Source: Nostoc linckia z4
GTDB lineage: Bacteria > Cyanobacteriota > Cyanobacteriia > Cyanobacteriales > Nostocaceae
DNA: 64,000 nucleotides
Direction of reading: 5' to 3'
NCBI RefSeq assembly: GCF_002608075.1
Contig: NZ_LAHA01000019.1
Span: 1-64,000 of the forward strand
Positions 46,136 to 54,607 of the stretch are shown in pieces. The position numbers and the translations under genes were made by a program. Position 1 is the stretch's first letter. Every line of letters begins with the position of its first letter. The notes beneath the pieces were generated by a model, which worked only from the letters and a program-made list of their open reading frames with translations, searched no databases and was not told where the DNA came from.

Positions 46136-47110
46136 CAGATTTTATGTATGCATTTTCTACGCCATCAGTAATAGTCAGATTTGCCAAACAAAAGTTTTTG
46201 GCGTTCGTGATTGATAAAGATAAATTAGCCCCACGCATTCGCCTTTAGGTGTTCCCGGTTTCTTAGACACAAAGAAAAATAAGCATAATCTTGTAATTTC
46301 ATCTTCTGATTCAGAAATACCAATTTTTTACTATGTTGGACAAATATTTTGGTTTATATTTCTCCCTCGACGAAAAATGTTTCATATTTTTAAGTGAAAT
46401 TTTCCCCCAACATGTCTGCAATTTGACTGCATTTTCGATATTATGGTTGCGATCGCAGCAATAGAGCATAGTGTTTTAGAAAACATCATGATGTTGATAT
46501 TACCAGGATTGATCGACTTACAGTCGTAGGTAAAATTAAATAAATGTGAAGTTTTTGACCCCTTATTAACTGTGTTTTAGTTTGTCGCAATGACAATATC
46601 GACGTTGCGTCCCACCAGTACCTGTAATTGTATGAAATGGGACAAAAATACTTGAACTCTAGGATATTGTCATGATTTTCACCATTACCTAAATGTTATG
46701 TCAATTGAGAGTACTATTCATCAGAGCAAGATGGTACGAATAAAAGGTGATATCATATCCGGTTGAAGACTTATCGTTAAGATTGACACGGAGATGTGGG
46801 GACGGGGGGACAAGGAAGAGTTTTTTTGATAACTGATTAAGCAGACATGATATGAAACTCTTTATTTTACAGACATTTTGATTTTTTTGATTTTTGCTTG
46901 TTACATCTATAAAACTGTTTTACAGATGTTGTTTATAGTATTTTTGCTTTTTTACATCAATAGTTGAGTTAAATTCAGGACTTTTAAAATTCAGTTAAAT
47001 TCAGGTATACATAAGAGGATATTTTAAAATTATTATCAATTACCAATAAAAAATGTTTAAAGCTAAAGCCAAAAGTTATATTACTAATTGATGTCTTGAG
47101 TATTGAATTC
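46136..47110. other. Long intergenic region upstream of the YcaO gene
   Basis: 975 bp between divergent genes. I searched both strands for a short precursor-peptide gene and found none convincing; a 28-codon frame at 46443 and others have no leader or Cys/Ser/Thr-rich core. The tract has a HIP1 site at about 46450, a TTAAGATTGACACGGAGA dispersed-repeat fragment near 46778, and T-rich stretches. It must contain the promoters of the YcaO and DM13 genes. Confidence 0.4.
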
Positions 47111-47641
47111 ATGAAAATTAAACATTTGTTAATTCTCAGTTTATTTTCTTTTAACTTAGCTAGCTGTACCACAGAAGTATCAAATAAAGAGATTAATCAA
47201 ACTCCTGGGGATGTGAATGCATCTGTTTTGCCATCTTCAACTCAGACCAAGCCTTTAGGACAATCAGGGCAATCTCAAAATTCAACCGCCATCGAGTCAG
47301 GTAAGTTTGTTTCCGGAGAACATCCTACTCAAGGAACAGTCCGGATTAATAACAAAGATGGTAAATCATTTCTAGAATTCGATCGCTCCTTTAAGACATC
47401 TGAATCAGGGCCAGATTTGGTAGTAGTTTTGCATCGTTCAGATAACGTTATCAATTCAACTAAACCCCCATCTTATCCCTTAAAAAATGGAGACTATATC
47501 GTTATTGCTCCTTTACAAAAATATAGTGGCGCACAAGCTTATTCCATTCCTCAAAACATCAATTTAGCTGACTATAAATCTGTAGCTATTTGGTGTCGCA
47601 AGTTTAACGCTACTTTCGGCGCTGCCAATTTGAGTTCGTAA
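47111..47641 (+). CDS. DM13-domain lipoprotein
   Basis: A 176-residue secreted lipoprotein. The signal peptide ends in a lipobox (FNLASC, Cys at about 18). A Ser/Gln/Pro-rich linker of about 45 residues follows, then a DM13 domain (about 65-170: GKFVSGEHPTQGTVRI, FDRSFKTSESGPDLVVVL, YPLKNGDYIVIAPLQK, YSIPQNINLADYKSVAIWCRKF). DM13 domains are thought to bind a cofactor through a conserved Cys, present in IWCRKF. Start placed at ATG 47111. Likely in the periplasm; role unknown. Confidence 0.83.
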   Translation: MKIKHLLILSLFSFNLASCTTEVSNKEINQTPGDVNASVLPSSTQTKPLGQSGQSQNSTAIESGKFVSGEHPTQGTVRINNKDGKSFLEFDRSFKTSESGPDLVVVLHRSDNVINSTKPPSYPLKNGDYIVIAPLQKYSGAQAYSIPQNINLADYKSVAIWCRKFNATFGAANLSS

Positions 47642-48062
47642 ATATTTAGGGATTTGCAAGTAAAAAAATATTCTATAGGAGACTGTTAACTGTTGACCGT
47701 TGACGGTTCGCAGTCAACAGAGGAGTTCATTGGTGTCAACTTAACGTAAAACCCTTGTAATAACGCTAGAGCAAACTTACTCAATTACTAATACCAATTT
47801 GAAAAATGATTGCGACAGATGTATAGCCAAAAGTGATTACTACTAACTGTTTCACAATCCAAAATCTAAAATCTAAAATCCAAAATGGTATAACTAATCG
47901 AGAGTCACCCCACCCCGGCTTTGCTAACGCAAAACCTCCAGGGGATTGAGGGGTGGGGTAAAACGGCTTTGAGAGAAGCGTTTAAGCTGAAGTTGACACC
48001 AATGGTCAAAGTTACGACCCTACTACCTACTCCCGCCCCGAAACTCTTGAATTCTGCTACAT
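47642..48062. other. Intergenic gap with a strong GC hairpin repeat
   Basis: 421 bp between convergent genes. ACCCCACCCC (47907-47916) pairs with GGGGTGGGGT (47950-47959) around a loop containing the ggctttgctaacgc sequence frequent in Nostoc-like repeats; it may end transcription on both sides. Other parts hold GTTGACTGTTGACC-like repeats and a TAATACCAATTTG fragment. Confidence 0.5.
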
Positions 48063-48791
48063 TTAATGTCTTTTACCTGCTCCCAGATAAAGTTCGCCAA
48101 CTTTCGGGTCATTCAATAATTCTTGACCGGGGCCGGAGATAGCATCGCGTCCAGATTCTAGTACATATCCCCGATGAGCCATTTCTAAGGCCTTGCGGGC
48201 ATTTTGTTCTACTAATACGATGGCAGTACCGGTTTGATTAATTTGTTTAATCTGCTCAAAAACTTGTGTTACTAAGATTGGTGATAAAGCAGCAGAAGGT
48301 TCATCCAAAATTAGCAAACTAGGTTCCAACATCAAAGCTTTGCCCATCGCTAGCATCTGGCGTTCGCCTCCAGATAAAGTACCAGCGCGTTGATTGCGGC
48401 GATCGCTCAGTCTCGGAAACATAGTAAATATTTTATCTTTGAGTGGTTTCAAAGGAACATTGAGGACAAAAGCACCCATCTCCAAGTTTTCTTCGATACT
48501 AAGGGAGGGGAAAACATTAACGATTTGCGGTACGTAGCACATTCCCCGTTGGACAATTTGATTCGACTTTAGCCCCACAATATTTTCACCTTTAAAGGTA
48601 ATTGTGCCAGTGTGAGGGATTAAAAGCCCAAAAATTGTTTTTGCCAAAGTAGATTTACCAGCACCATTAGGGCCAATTACTGTTACCAATTCCCCTGGTG
48701 CAACGTTAAAATTCACGCCTTGGAGGATATCTACATCTTTGATATATCCGGCGTGGACGTTTTGAACTTCCAGTAAATAGTCATTTGTCAT
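48063..48791 (-). CDS. Branched-chain amino-acid type ABC ATPase (LivF/NatE-like)
   Basis: A 242-residue ATP-binding subunit. Walker A GPNGAGKST, signature LSGGERQMLAMGKAL, Walker B LLILDEPSAAL and switch His region VEQNARKA are intact. Size and the late MAHRGYVLESGR segment fit LivF, whose cyanobacterial relatives include NatE of the neutral amino-acid uptake system. Start taken at ATG 48791 since family members begin near LLEVQNVHAGY; ATG 48812 is possible. Partner permeases are not adjacent, as is common in Nostoc. Confidence 0.87.
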   Translation of the reverse strand: MTNDYLLEVQNVHAGYIKDVDILQGVNFNVAPGELVTVIGPNGAGKSTLAKTIFGLLIPHTGTITFKGENIVGLKSNQIVQRGMCYVPQIVNVFPSLSIEENLEMGAFVLNVPLKPLKDKIFTMFPRLSDRRNQRAGTLSGGERQMLAMGKALMLEPSLLILDEPSAALSPILVTQVFEQIKQINQTGTAIVLVEQNARKALEMAHRGYVLESGRDAISGPGQELLNDPKVGELYLGAGKRH

Positions 48792-48964
48792 GTGTCGTTT
48801 GTGATTCGTCATTTGTCCTCTCTTACAAAGTTCCTATCGCTGGAAGCCAGCGCTCAACGCCACTTGCTTTCCGACGCAAGGCGACAGGAACGCAGTGGCT
48901 GGACTTTGCGCTTTGTCAGTGGTCATTGGCAAAAAACAACTGACAACTGACCACTGACTATGAA

Positions 48965-49192
48965 CTATTTCGGAGTTTTTTGCAACTCCGGTCGTTCTTC
49001 TGGAAGAATTGCTCCTTCCACTGGGCAAACTTGGAGACATATACCACAGTCAATGCAAGTGGCAAAGTCAATCCAGTACCAATCGGTTCCCTTAACATTT
49101 TTCCCTGGCCCTTCATGAATGCAAGCTACCGGACAGGCACCTACGCAGTCAGCTACACCTTCACAGACTTCTGTAACAATTGTGTGCGGCAT
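48965..49192 (-). CDS. 2[4Fe-4S] ferredoxin
   Basis: A 75-residue small electron carrier. The two clusters are bound by CVGACPVACIHEG and CIDCGICLQVCP, with an N-terminal Cys at VTEVCEGVADC. This is the bacterial 7/8-Fe ferredoxin type (similar to FdxB or Fer1 annotations in cyanobacteria). The protein has an insertion (PGKNVKGTDWYWIDFAT) between the clusters. No redox-partner gene is next to it. Confidence 0.85.
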   Translation of the reverse strand: MPHTIVTEVCEGVADCVGACPVACIHEGPGKNVKGTDWYWIDFATCIDCGICLQVCPVEGAILPEERPELQKTPK

Positions 49193-49235
49193 ATTCTCGA
49201 TTCCCTCTCTTCTGTATCGGCTATTTCTAGACTAG

Positions 49236-49454
49236 CAGGGGAGGGGGAAAGGGCAAGGGGCAAGGGGCAAGGGGCAAGGGGCAAGGGGCAAGGGGAAAGG
49301 GTAAAGGGGAAAGGGTAAAGGGTAAAGGGTAAAGGGTAAAGGGTAAAGGGTAAAGGGTAAAGGGCAAGGGGCAAAGGGTAAAGGGTAAAGGGTAAAGGGC
49401 AAGGGGCAAAGGGAATAAACCCTGCCTTTTCCCCTTCACCTTTACCCTTTTCCC
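49236..49454. repeat. GGGTAAA/GGGCAAG heptamer tandem array
   Basis: About 28 imperfect 7-bp units (GGGCAAG, GGGTAAA and GGGAAAG variants) fill the gap between the ferredoxin and hisZ. They produce long low-complexity frames on both strands, which I rejected as genes. This is the largest such array in the window. Confidence 0.85.
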
Positions 49455-49481
49455 TACCCGGAGGGTTTTGCCCTATGCCCA

Positions 49482-50693
49482 CTAACGCAATGATTCTATT
49501 TTGGGTGAGCCATCAGCTTTGATCCAGGCGATTTGGGCAATGCCGCGATCGCGTGCATATTGGCGGATGGTGTCTGCATCTGTTCTGAGCAAATCCATTT
49601 CTACTCGCACCAAGTGAGTGGAATCTCGCAGTTTTTGAGCGTAAGCAAAGGCAGGAGCGTCAGCACTCGGTGTCTCTGGCACTACTAGCCAGTTGCTAGC
49701 TGGCGTTGTTTGCGGTAATTGCCCAGTAGATAATAAAACTTGGTACAAATCTTCGATGTTGAGTACAAAACCAATTCCGGGAATGTTTTCTCCTTGGGGA
49801 TGATATAGACCCAAAAGTTGGTCGTAGCGACCACCTTGTCCTAAAATTCTGGCTTGAGATTCAGTATCATTAACAACTTGAAAGACAATACCAGTGTAGT
49901 AGTCTATGGTCTGGATTAAGCTCAGGTCAAGGATTAAGGAGAATTGTTTCTCTGATTCCAGTAATTCTACTAAGGATTTGAGGTTATTTACTGCCTGTTG
50001 CTGTTGTTCATCTAGCTGTAAGCTACTGACTTTTTCCAATACTTCAGCACTTGGCCCGCGCAGATCCATCATGATTCGGGCGCGATCGCGTAGTTCGTCA
50101 CTCAGAGGTAAGGTATCTATAGTGATGCGATCGAGATGAGCGATGGCGGTGCGGACTTTATCTTGTAAGTTAGCACCAAAAGCATTCAGCAGCGATCGGG
50201 TAATTCCTGCTTCACCTAAAATTAAATGCCATTGGCGCAAACCCAATGCAGCTAGACAATCTGCCACTAATAGCAGTACTTCTGCATTTGCTAGCAATCC
50301 ACCAGCACCTAATAACTCGACTCCAGCTTGATAAAACTCTTGCTGGCGATTATGTCTACTTTCCCAAGTGCGGCGAAATACGTTGGCATTGTAGTACAGC
50401 CGTTGGGGATAAGTTACACCTGCCATGCGAGTCACAACAGTACGAGCAATGGAGGCTGTTAATTCTGGACGCAAGCCTAATTCATCGTCTTCGCTATTTT
50501 GTAGTTGAATCACCATCTGGCGTTGGATTGCTTCTCCCGCCATCAAGGTATCCATCCGTTCCAAAGTGGAGGTGATAATCCTGTGATATCCCCAACGATG
50601 AAACACTTGTTGTAATCTATCTTCAATCCAGCGTTTTTTCGCCACATCTAAGGGTAATAAATCCCTGGCTCCCGCTGCTGGTTGATACACCAT
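49482..50693 (-). CDS. hisZ: HisZ, regulatory subunit of ATP phosphoribosyltransferase
   Basis: A 403-residue paralogue of histidyl-tRNA synthetase without aminoacylation activity. It forms the HisG-HisZ complex for the first step of histidine synthesis. Class II motifs are visible: GARDLLPLDVAKK, motif 2-like RLYYNANVFRRT, the ILGQGGRYDQLLGLY loop and GIGFVLNIEDLY. The anticodon-binding domain is truncated to a short tail, as in HisZ. ATG 50693 overlaps the J-domain gene's stop (TAATG), so the two are translationally linked. Confidence 0.9.
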   Translation of the reverse strand: MVYQPAAGARDLLPLDVAKKRWIEDRLQQVFHRWGYHRIITSTLERMDTLMAGEAIQRQMVIQLQNSEDDELGLRPELTASIARTVVTRMAGVTYPQRLYYNANVFRRTWESRHNRQQEFYQAGVELLGAGGLLANAEVLLLVADCLAALGLRQWHLILGEAGITRSLLNAFGANLQDKVRTAIAHLDRITIDTLPLSDELRDRARIMMDLRGPSAEVLEKVSSLQLDEQQQQAVNNLKSLVELLESEKQFSLILDLSLIQTIDYYTGIVFQVVNDTESQARILGQGGRYDQLLGLYHPQGENIPGIGFVLNIEDLYQVLLSTGQLPQTTPASNWLVVPETPSADAPAFAYAQKLRDSTHLVRVEMDLLRTDADTIRQYARDRGIAQIAWIKADGSPKIESLR

Positions 50694-51649
50694 TATTTTT
50701 TCTTCCCACCAAACAAACCACCGAACAAACCACCATTACCAGATTTATCTGGTTGCTTATCTCCATTATTAGGAGATGAAGTCACCTTACGATCGGTAGG
50801 TTGTTGTCCTAAAGCTTTATCTATTTTAGGTTTCCATTGCAACGCTATTTGGTCATTGGGATCTAATTTCAGGGCATTGTCGAAGTGTATTTTTGCCATT
50901 TTTAGCTGATTTTGCTTCAAATACACCATTCCCATCAAGCTATGGCAGTGACTATTTTTCGGTTCTAGCTTTAAAGCTTCCTGTAATTCTACTTTGGCTT
51001 GGGCAAATTGGTTTTTGTCAATCAAAGATTGAGCGCGACGAACATACTGTTCTACAACCGAGTCTTCTTTTGTGGGTGCTGGTGGTGGCGCTGGTGATGG
51101 CTGCTTTGCTGTATCTGGCTTCGGTATAGCTGAGTTGACTTTCAGTTGAGGGGTTGTTGTTGCGGATGTTTTAACTGCACTCCGCATTAAGTAGACTAAA
51201 TTCAACTCACTAATTTGGGCAATTACTTGGAGTGCTTGCTCTAAAGAATCATATTGCGTTGGGGCAAGTTTAGCGATCGCACTTTTATAGGAATGATCGA
51301 TATTAGGAGCATTAGCCAACTGTCTACCTAATTCTGTATATAAAGTCACCGAAGTAGATTCTTGTACCAAACGTTTGCCCATTTGCGACAAAATCAAAAT
51401 ATATTCTGTTCTCGTGCGTTCGTTAGCGAGTTTTTCGTAAGCTGGGTTAACCAACTTGGATAACAATTCATTACCTAGCTGTTTTTGTTCGGCACTTTCA
51501 GTAATACTGCTATCCGGGTGTAAACGCCGAGCGATTTGCAGATAGCGTTTGCGAATATCTTTAACATCCGCATCAACTGGAACGCACAATACTGCGTGAT
51601 GATCTATGAAATCATATCTAAATAATCCACGATCTATTTTGAAAGACAT
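50693..51649 (-). CDS. J-domain and TPR protein
   Basis: A 318-residue protein. The N-terminal DnaJ-like domain (about 8-75) keeps the fold, but the usual HPD is HPD in RRLHPDSS, so it should interact with DnaK. A Pro/Ala-rich linker (about 175-205) leads to two or three TPR repeats (SLIDKNQFAQAKVELQEALK, GMVYLKQNQLKMAKIHFDNAL) and a charged tail rich in Gly/Lys. Probably a cochaperone recruiting DnaK to a client. Co-transcribed with hisZ. Confidence 0.83.
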   Translation of the reverse strand: MSFKIDRGLFRYDFIDHHAVLCVPVDADVKDIRKRYLQIARRLHPDSSITESAEQKQLGNELLSKLVNPAYEKLANERTRTEYILILSQMGKRLVQESTSVTLYTELGRQLANAPNIDHSYKSAIAKLAPTQYDSLEQALQVIAQISELNLVYLMRSAVKTSATTTPQLKVNSAIPKPDTAKQPSPAPPPAPTKEDSVVEQYVRRAQSLIDKNQFAQAKVELQEALKLEPKNSHCHSLMGMVYLKQNQLKMAKIHFDNALKLDPNDQIALQWKPKIDKALGQQPTDRKVTSSPNNGDKQPDKSGNGGLFGGLFGGKKK

Positions 51650-51738
51650 ATAGCAGTTTGCACCAAAGGAGCAATTAGATTTTTTCTAGTTTACTTCGCT
51701 CCATCAGCGATCCGTCAGTAGCAAATTGTCATTTTTAT

Positions 51739-51825
51739 TGGGCATTGGGCATGGGGCAAACAGGGCATGGGGCATTGGGCATGGGGCATGGGAAGAGGAC
51801 AAGGTAGACAAGGTAGACAAGGTAG
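51739..51825. repeat. GGGCATGGGGCATTG and AAGGTAGAC tandem repeats
   Basis: Units of GGGCATTGGGCAT/GGGGCAT (51739-51793) are followed by three copies of a 9-mer, AAGGTAGAC. They lie in the gap between the J-domain gene and the inositol phosphatase and give spurious low-complexity frames. Confidence 0.7.
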
Positions 51826-51922
51826 CAATCTTTCTCTCCGAAGTTCTGATGGTCGGAAACCTCCGCTCAGACTTCTCTCCTTGTCTCCCTTGTCTCCCCC
51901 CTCTCCCCATCCCCCCATCTCC

Positions 51923-52735
51923 TCACTTCCACGCTGACAAGGGCGGAACCTGTAAAAGTTCGCGGCTTACGGTGTTATGAATATGACTATTTGTAGCGAG
52001 AATTCTACCAGACTCAATTTTTAAGGGGGTGCCATCGTAGGCGGTGACTTTACCGCCAGCTTCTTGTACCAAAATGATACCAGCCACAATATCCCAAGGT
52101 GAAAGTCCTCGTTCCCAGTAACCATCAACGCGCCCGCAGGCAACATAGGCTAAATCCAGGGATGCAGAACCGCTGCGTCTCACTCCTTGAGTCAGATGGG
52201 TGAAGTGGCAGAATTCTGCATAATTATTATCAGAGGTTTCACGGCGATCGTAGGCAAATCCAGTTACCAGTAAGCTTTTATTCAGTTCTGAGGTTGCTGA
52301 AACTGTGATGGGGCGGCGGTTGCGTGTTGCTCCCAAACCAGCAGCAGCACGAAATAGTTCGTTGTGAAAAGGGTCATAAATGACACCAACTTGGGGAACA
52401 CCATTAATTAACAGCCCGATGGAAACAGCAAAAAATGGGTATTGATGGGCGTAATTGGTTGTGCCATCTAAAGGATCTATTGCCCAGAGGTATTCACTTT
52501 CACCATCGCCTAATTTTCCTGATTCTTCAGCGAGAATAGAATGTTGCGGAAAATGGCGACGCAAAATTTCTAAAACCACCTCTTCTGACGCTTTATCAGC
52601 AGCAGTGACTAAATCACCAGGGCGTCCTTTTTCAATAATTGCATCTTCTAACTTACCCAAATAGCTTTGGAGTATACCACCACCAGCTAACGCCGCTTCT
52701 GTCGCAACATCTAGAAAAATTTGTAGATTAGTCAT
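51923..52735 (-). CDS. suhB: Inositol-1-monophosphatase family phosphatase
   Basis: A 270-residue Mg-dependent phosphatase. Metal and catalytic motifs: ILAEESGKL, WAIDPLDGTTNY and LSPWDIVAGIILVQEAGG. The family hydrolyses inositol phosphate and related sugar phosphates, and members can also act in RNA processing. The gene ends just before a repeat tract and stands alone. Symbol given by family; the substrate is not proven. Confidence 0.88.
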   Translation of the reverse strand: MTNLQIFLDVATEAALAGGGILQSYLGKLEDAIIEKGRPGDLVTAADKASEEVVLEILRRHFPQHSILAEESGKLGDGESEYLWAIDPLDGTTNYAHQYPFFAVSIGLLINGVPQVGVIYDPFHNELFRAAAGLGATRNRRPITVSATSELNKSLLVTGFAYDRRETSDNNYAEFCHFTHLTQGVRRSGSASLDLAYVACGRVDGYWERGLSPWDIVAGIILVQEAGGKVTAYDGTPLKIESGRILATNSHIHNTVSRELLQVPPLSAWK

Positions 52736-52790
52736 TAGTTATTAGTTATTAGTCATTAGTCATTAGTCATTGGGCATGGGGCATAGGGCA
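52732..52790. repeat. ATTAGTC/ATTAGTT heptamer repeats
   Basis: About six tandem 7-bp units, starting inside the last bases upstream of the phosphatase gene and followed by TGGGCATGGGGCAT. Part of the same class of short tandem repeats. Confidence 0.6.
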
Positions 52791-52872
52791 AAGCGTAAAG
52801 GGCAAAAGAAAGATCCCTCCTTTTCCCTTTAACCTTTCCCCTTTTCCCAAGGCGTTGCCACCTCCCCACTCC

Positions 52873-53412
52873 CTAGAGATATTGACGGCGAAATTCAGCA
52901 GGAGTCAGGCGCATAGGTTTTTCTGGGTTCCAAATTCCTTGCCCCATGAGTCTAGCCCATTGTTGGGCACGTTCTAAACGTTGGTCATATTTGTGATTGG
53001 GCGATCGCGCAACGAACAATGCATTCCCTTGTTTGACTAATTCCTCATTCAACAAAATCTTATTTTTCCATACATAAGCTAAAGTTCGCCCAATTTTGTC
53101 TTTTGCTTCTAAATCAAATTCCAGCGTTACTAGTTGTTCTCCAGTACCAATTAGATTTTCTAACTGTTCTTTTGCTTGTTCGCCCCAAGGCCGTTGTCGT
53201 AAATCTGGTGCATCAATTCCCACTAATCGCACTTGGGAAATCAAGTTTGGTTGTTCGGCCATACCCAAAACTTCCAAACTTTGCCCGCTAACTACCCGCG
53301 CTACCTTTACCTGTGCTTGATTGTTTGGCAGTTGATTTTTACCTTGGCAACTCAGCAAAAGCAATAGACAAGCCAAAATAGCTATTTTTCGTATCCAGTT
53401 TCCAAGAAACAC
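52873..53412 (-). CDS. Thermonuclease (SNase)-domain lipoprotein
   Basis: A 179-residue secreted nuclease. A signal peptide with lipobox (LLLLSC, Cys at about 22) is followed by the OB-fold nuclease domain. The catalytic Arg in VRLVGIDAPD, an acidic cluster EQAKEQL, and the second Arg in DKIGRTLAYV are visible. Probably attached to the outer membrane or periplasm and able to degrade DNA or RNA, perhaps for nutrient use. The 32-bp gap to the ferredoxin gene upstream suggests co-transcription. Confidence 0.85.
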   Translation of the reverse strand: MFLGNWIRKIAILACLLLLLSCQGKNQLPNNQAQVKVARVVSGQSLEVLGMAEQPNLISQVRLVGIDAPDLRQRPWGEQAKEQLENLIGTGEQLVTLEFDLEAKDKIGRTLAYVWKNKILLNEELVKQGNALFVARSPNHKYDQRLERAQQWARLMGQGIWNPEKPMRLTPAEFRRQYL

Positions 53413-53444
53413 TTGTCTTCTCTTGCCTCTGCGCGAATAAAATC

Positions 53445-53813
53445 CTATTCTTCATCTAAGGGGAAACCAGCTTTAACTCGACCCCTAGCAAAATAGCGTC
53501 CAAACTGGAGTTCATAAACTTCATCTTCGTCTTGTGTTTCCACCTCCAAATCGGAACGGGGGTAACTCACACACAACAGGGCATAACCTTGCCGACGTAA
53601 CTCTGGCGACAACCCAATGGCCTCTGGTTGGTAAATTTCTCCTGACAACACTCTCACAGCACAAGTGGTACAAGCCCCATTACGACAAGAAAAAGGCAGT
53701 TCTACTCCTTGTTTTTCCGCAGTGTGCAGAATGTAACGGTCTTCTGGCACTTCTAGGGTGTATATTTTGCCAGTGGCGCGATCGCGAACTCGAATTGTAT
53801 ATTTACGGGACAT
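53445..53813 (-). CDS. Plant-type [2Fe-2S] ferredoxin with C-terminal extension
   Basis: A 122-residue electron carrier. The cluster ligands are CRNGACTTC and the later Cys in LLCVSYP, in the plant-type spacing. A C-terminal extension of about 25 residues (ELQFGRYFARGRVKAGFP) is absent from photosynthetic ferredoxin PetF and resembles the FdC-type ferredoxins of cyanobacteria and chloroplasts, thought to work in stress or side pathways. The gene precedes the SNase gene. Confidence 0.87.
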   Translation of the reverse strand: MSRKYTIRVRDRATGKIYTLEVPEDRYILHTAEKQGVELPFSCRNGACTTCAVRVLSGEIYQPEAIGLSPELRRQGYALLCVSYPRSDLEVETQDEDEVYELQFGRYFARGRVKAGFPLDEE

Positions 53814-53918
53814 CTGAATTTGGCTTTTGAGACTTAAACTTTGAGATTAACCTAAAAAATCTTTTTTTATCTTTGCACTTTTTGGATTTGTATAGTAAGA
53901 TTGTAAATCGTGACATCT

Positions 53919-54005
53919 GGAGAGATGGCCGAGTGGTTTAAGGCGCAGCACTGGAAATGCTGTAATGCGGAAACGTATTCCAGGGTTCAAATCCCTGTCT
54001 CTCCG
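53919..54005 (+). tRNA. tRNA-Ser(GGA)
   Basis: 87 nt cloverleaf with a long variable arm. Acceptor strands GGAGAGA and TCTCTCC pair, discriminator G. The anticodon loop CTGGAAA has anticodon GGA. The T arm contains GGTTCAAATCC. No CCA is encoded. Followed by a strong terminator. Confidence 0.97.
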
Positions 54006-54011
54006 CTATAA

Positions 54012-54053
54012 AGTAAACAGGGTAAAGCTTTTGGGCTTTACCCTTTACTATTT
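54012..54053 (+). terminator. Rho-independent terminator after tRNA-Ser
   Basis: AGTAAACAGGGTAAAGC (54012-54028) pairs imperfectly with GCTTTACCCTTTACT (54035-54049), followed by ATTTT. It lies 6 bp downstream of the tRNA end. Confidence 0.8.
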
Positions 54054-54151
54054 TCAAGTTGTATGCATTCCAAGATTGGTTTAATAAGTGGTGTATGCGG
54101 TTAAATGATTTTAACCAAAATCACAACCAACATTAAATTTTCAGTTATCAG

Positions 54152-54190
54152 AATTAATAAGGGCAAAGGAATACTTTGCCCTTATTAATT
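54152..54190. terminator. Perfect 17-bp hairpin between convergent genes
   Basis: AATTAATAAGGGCAAAG pairs with CTTTGCCCTTATTAATT around a GAATA loop, and T/A-runs lie on both sides. This is a bidirectional terminator for the tRNA transcript and the small gene at 54210. Confidence 0.8.
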
Positions 54191-54209
54191 TTGATGAATC
54201 CTAACCCGA

Positions 54210-54482
54210 TCAAAAATCAACAAATGGCAGTTTGCCCTGTATTAACTCAAACTGTGTTGAAACACAGTTAGCACAACTGCAACCAAGTCGATCGATAATC
54301 TGATGAGATTTTTGAATCAATTGTGGTGCTGCCAAACTAGGAATTTCTTGTGTCGATACTACTGCGATCGCTGGTGTAGTATATGCAGATTTCAGACTAG
54401 ATGCTTGTGCCGGATTGGCTAGCATTAACACAGATGCCAGAAAAGCAGGACAGGCAAGTAAAATCAGTTTGGCTATGTTCAT
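54210..54482 (-). CDS. Small secreted protein of cyanobacterial type
   Basis: A 90-residue exported protein. The signal peptide (LILLACPAFLASVLMLANPAQAS) has an AxA cleavage site. The mature part has one conserved-looking motif, HQIIDRLGCSCANC, with three Cys in CSCANC, possibly metal- or redox-binding, and ends with a short hydrophobic tail. I do not recognise a named family. Stands alone near tRNA-Ser. Confidence 0.7.
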   Translation of the reverse strand: MNIAKLILLACPAFLASVLMLANPAQASSLKSAYTTPAIAVVSTQEIPSLAAPQLIQKSHQIIDRLGCSCANCVSTQFELIQGKLPFVDF

Positions 54483-54607
54483 AAATTTACAGAAGTATAC
54501 CTTTGTTCATACAGCATAGCTAATAAATTGACGGTGTTCAATACTCTGCGGTCAGTACGAAGTACTGAGTTACCATTGATTCTGCTTATGCCTTGCCCCC
54601 TATTTTC

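Noticed and set aside
46443..46529. 28-codon plus-strand frame considered as a TOMM precursor
   Set aside because: No leader-like region and almost no Cys/Ser/Thr; it does not look like a precursor peptide.
49153..49482. Low-complexity frames rich in Leu/Pro/Cys on both strands
   Set aside because: They are translations of the GGGTAAA/GGGCAAG heptamer array; composition is repetitive and no start site is convincing.
51704..51980. Several overlapping frames between the J-domain and phosphatase genes
   Set aside because: They cover GGGCAT and AAGGTAGAC repeats and the 3' end of the phosphatase gene on the other strand; repeat artefacts.
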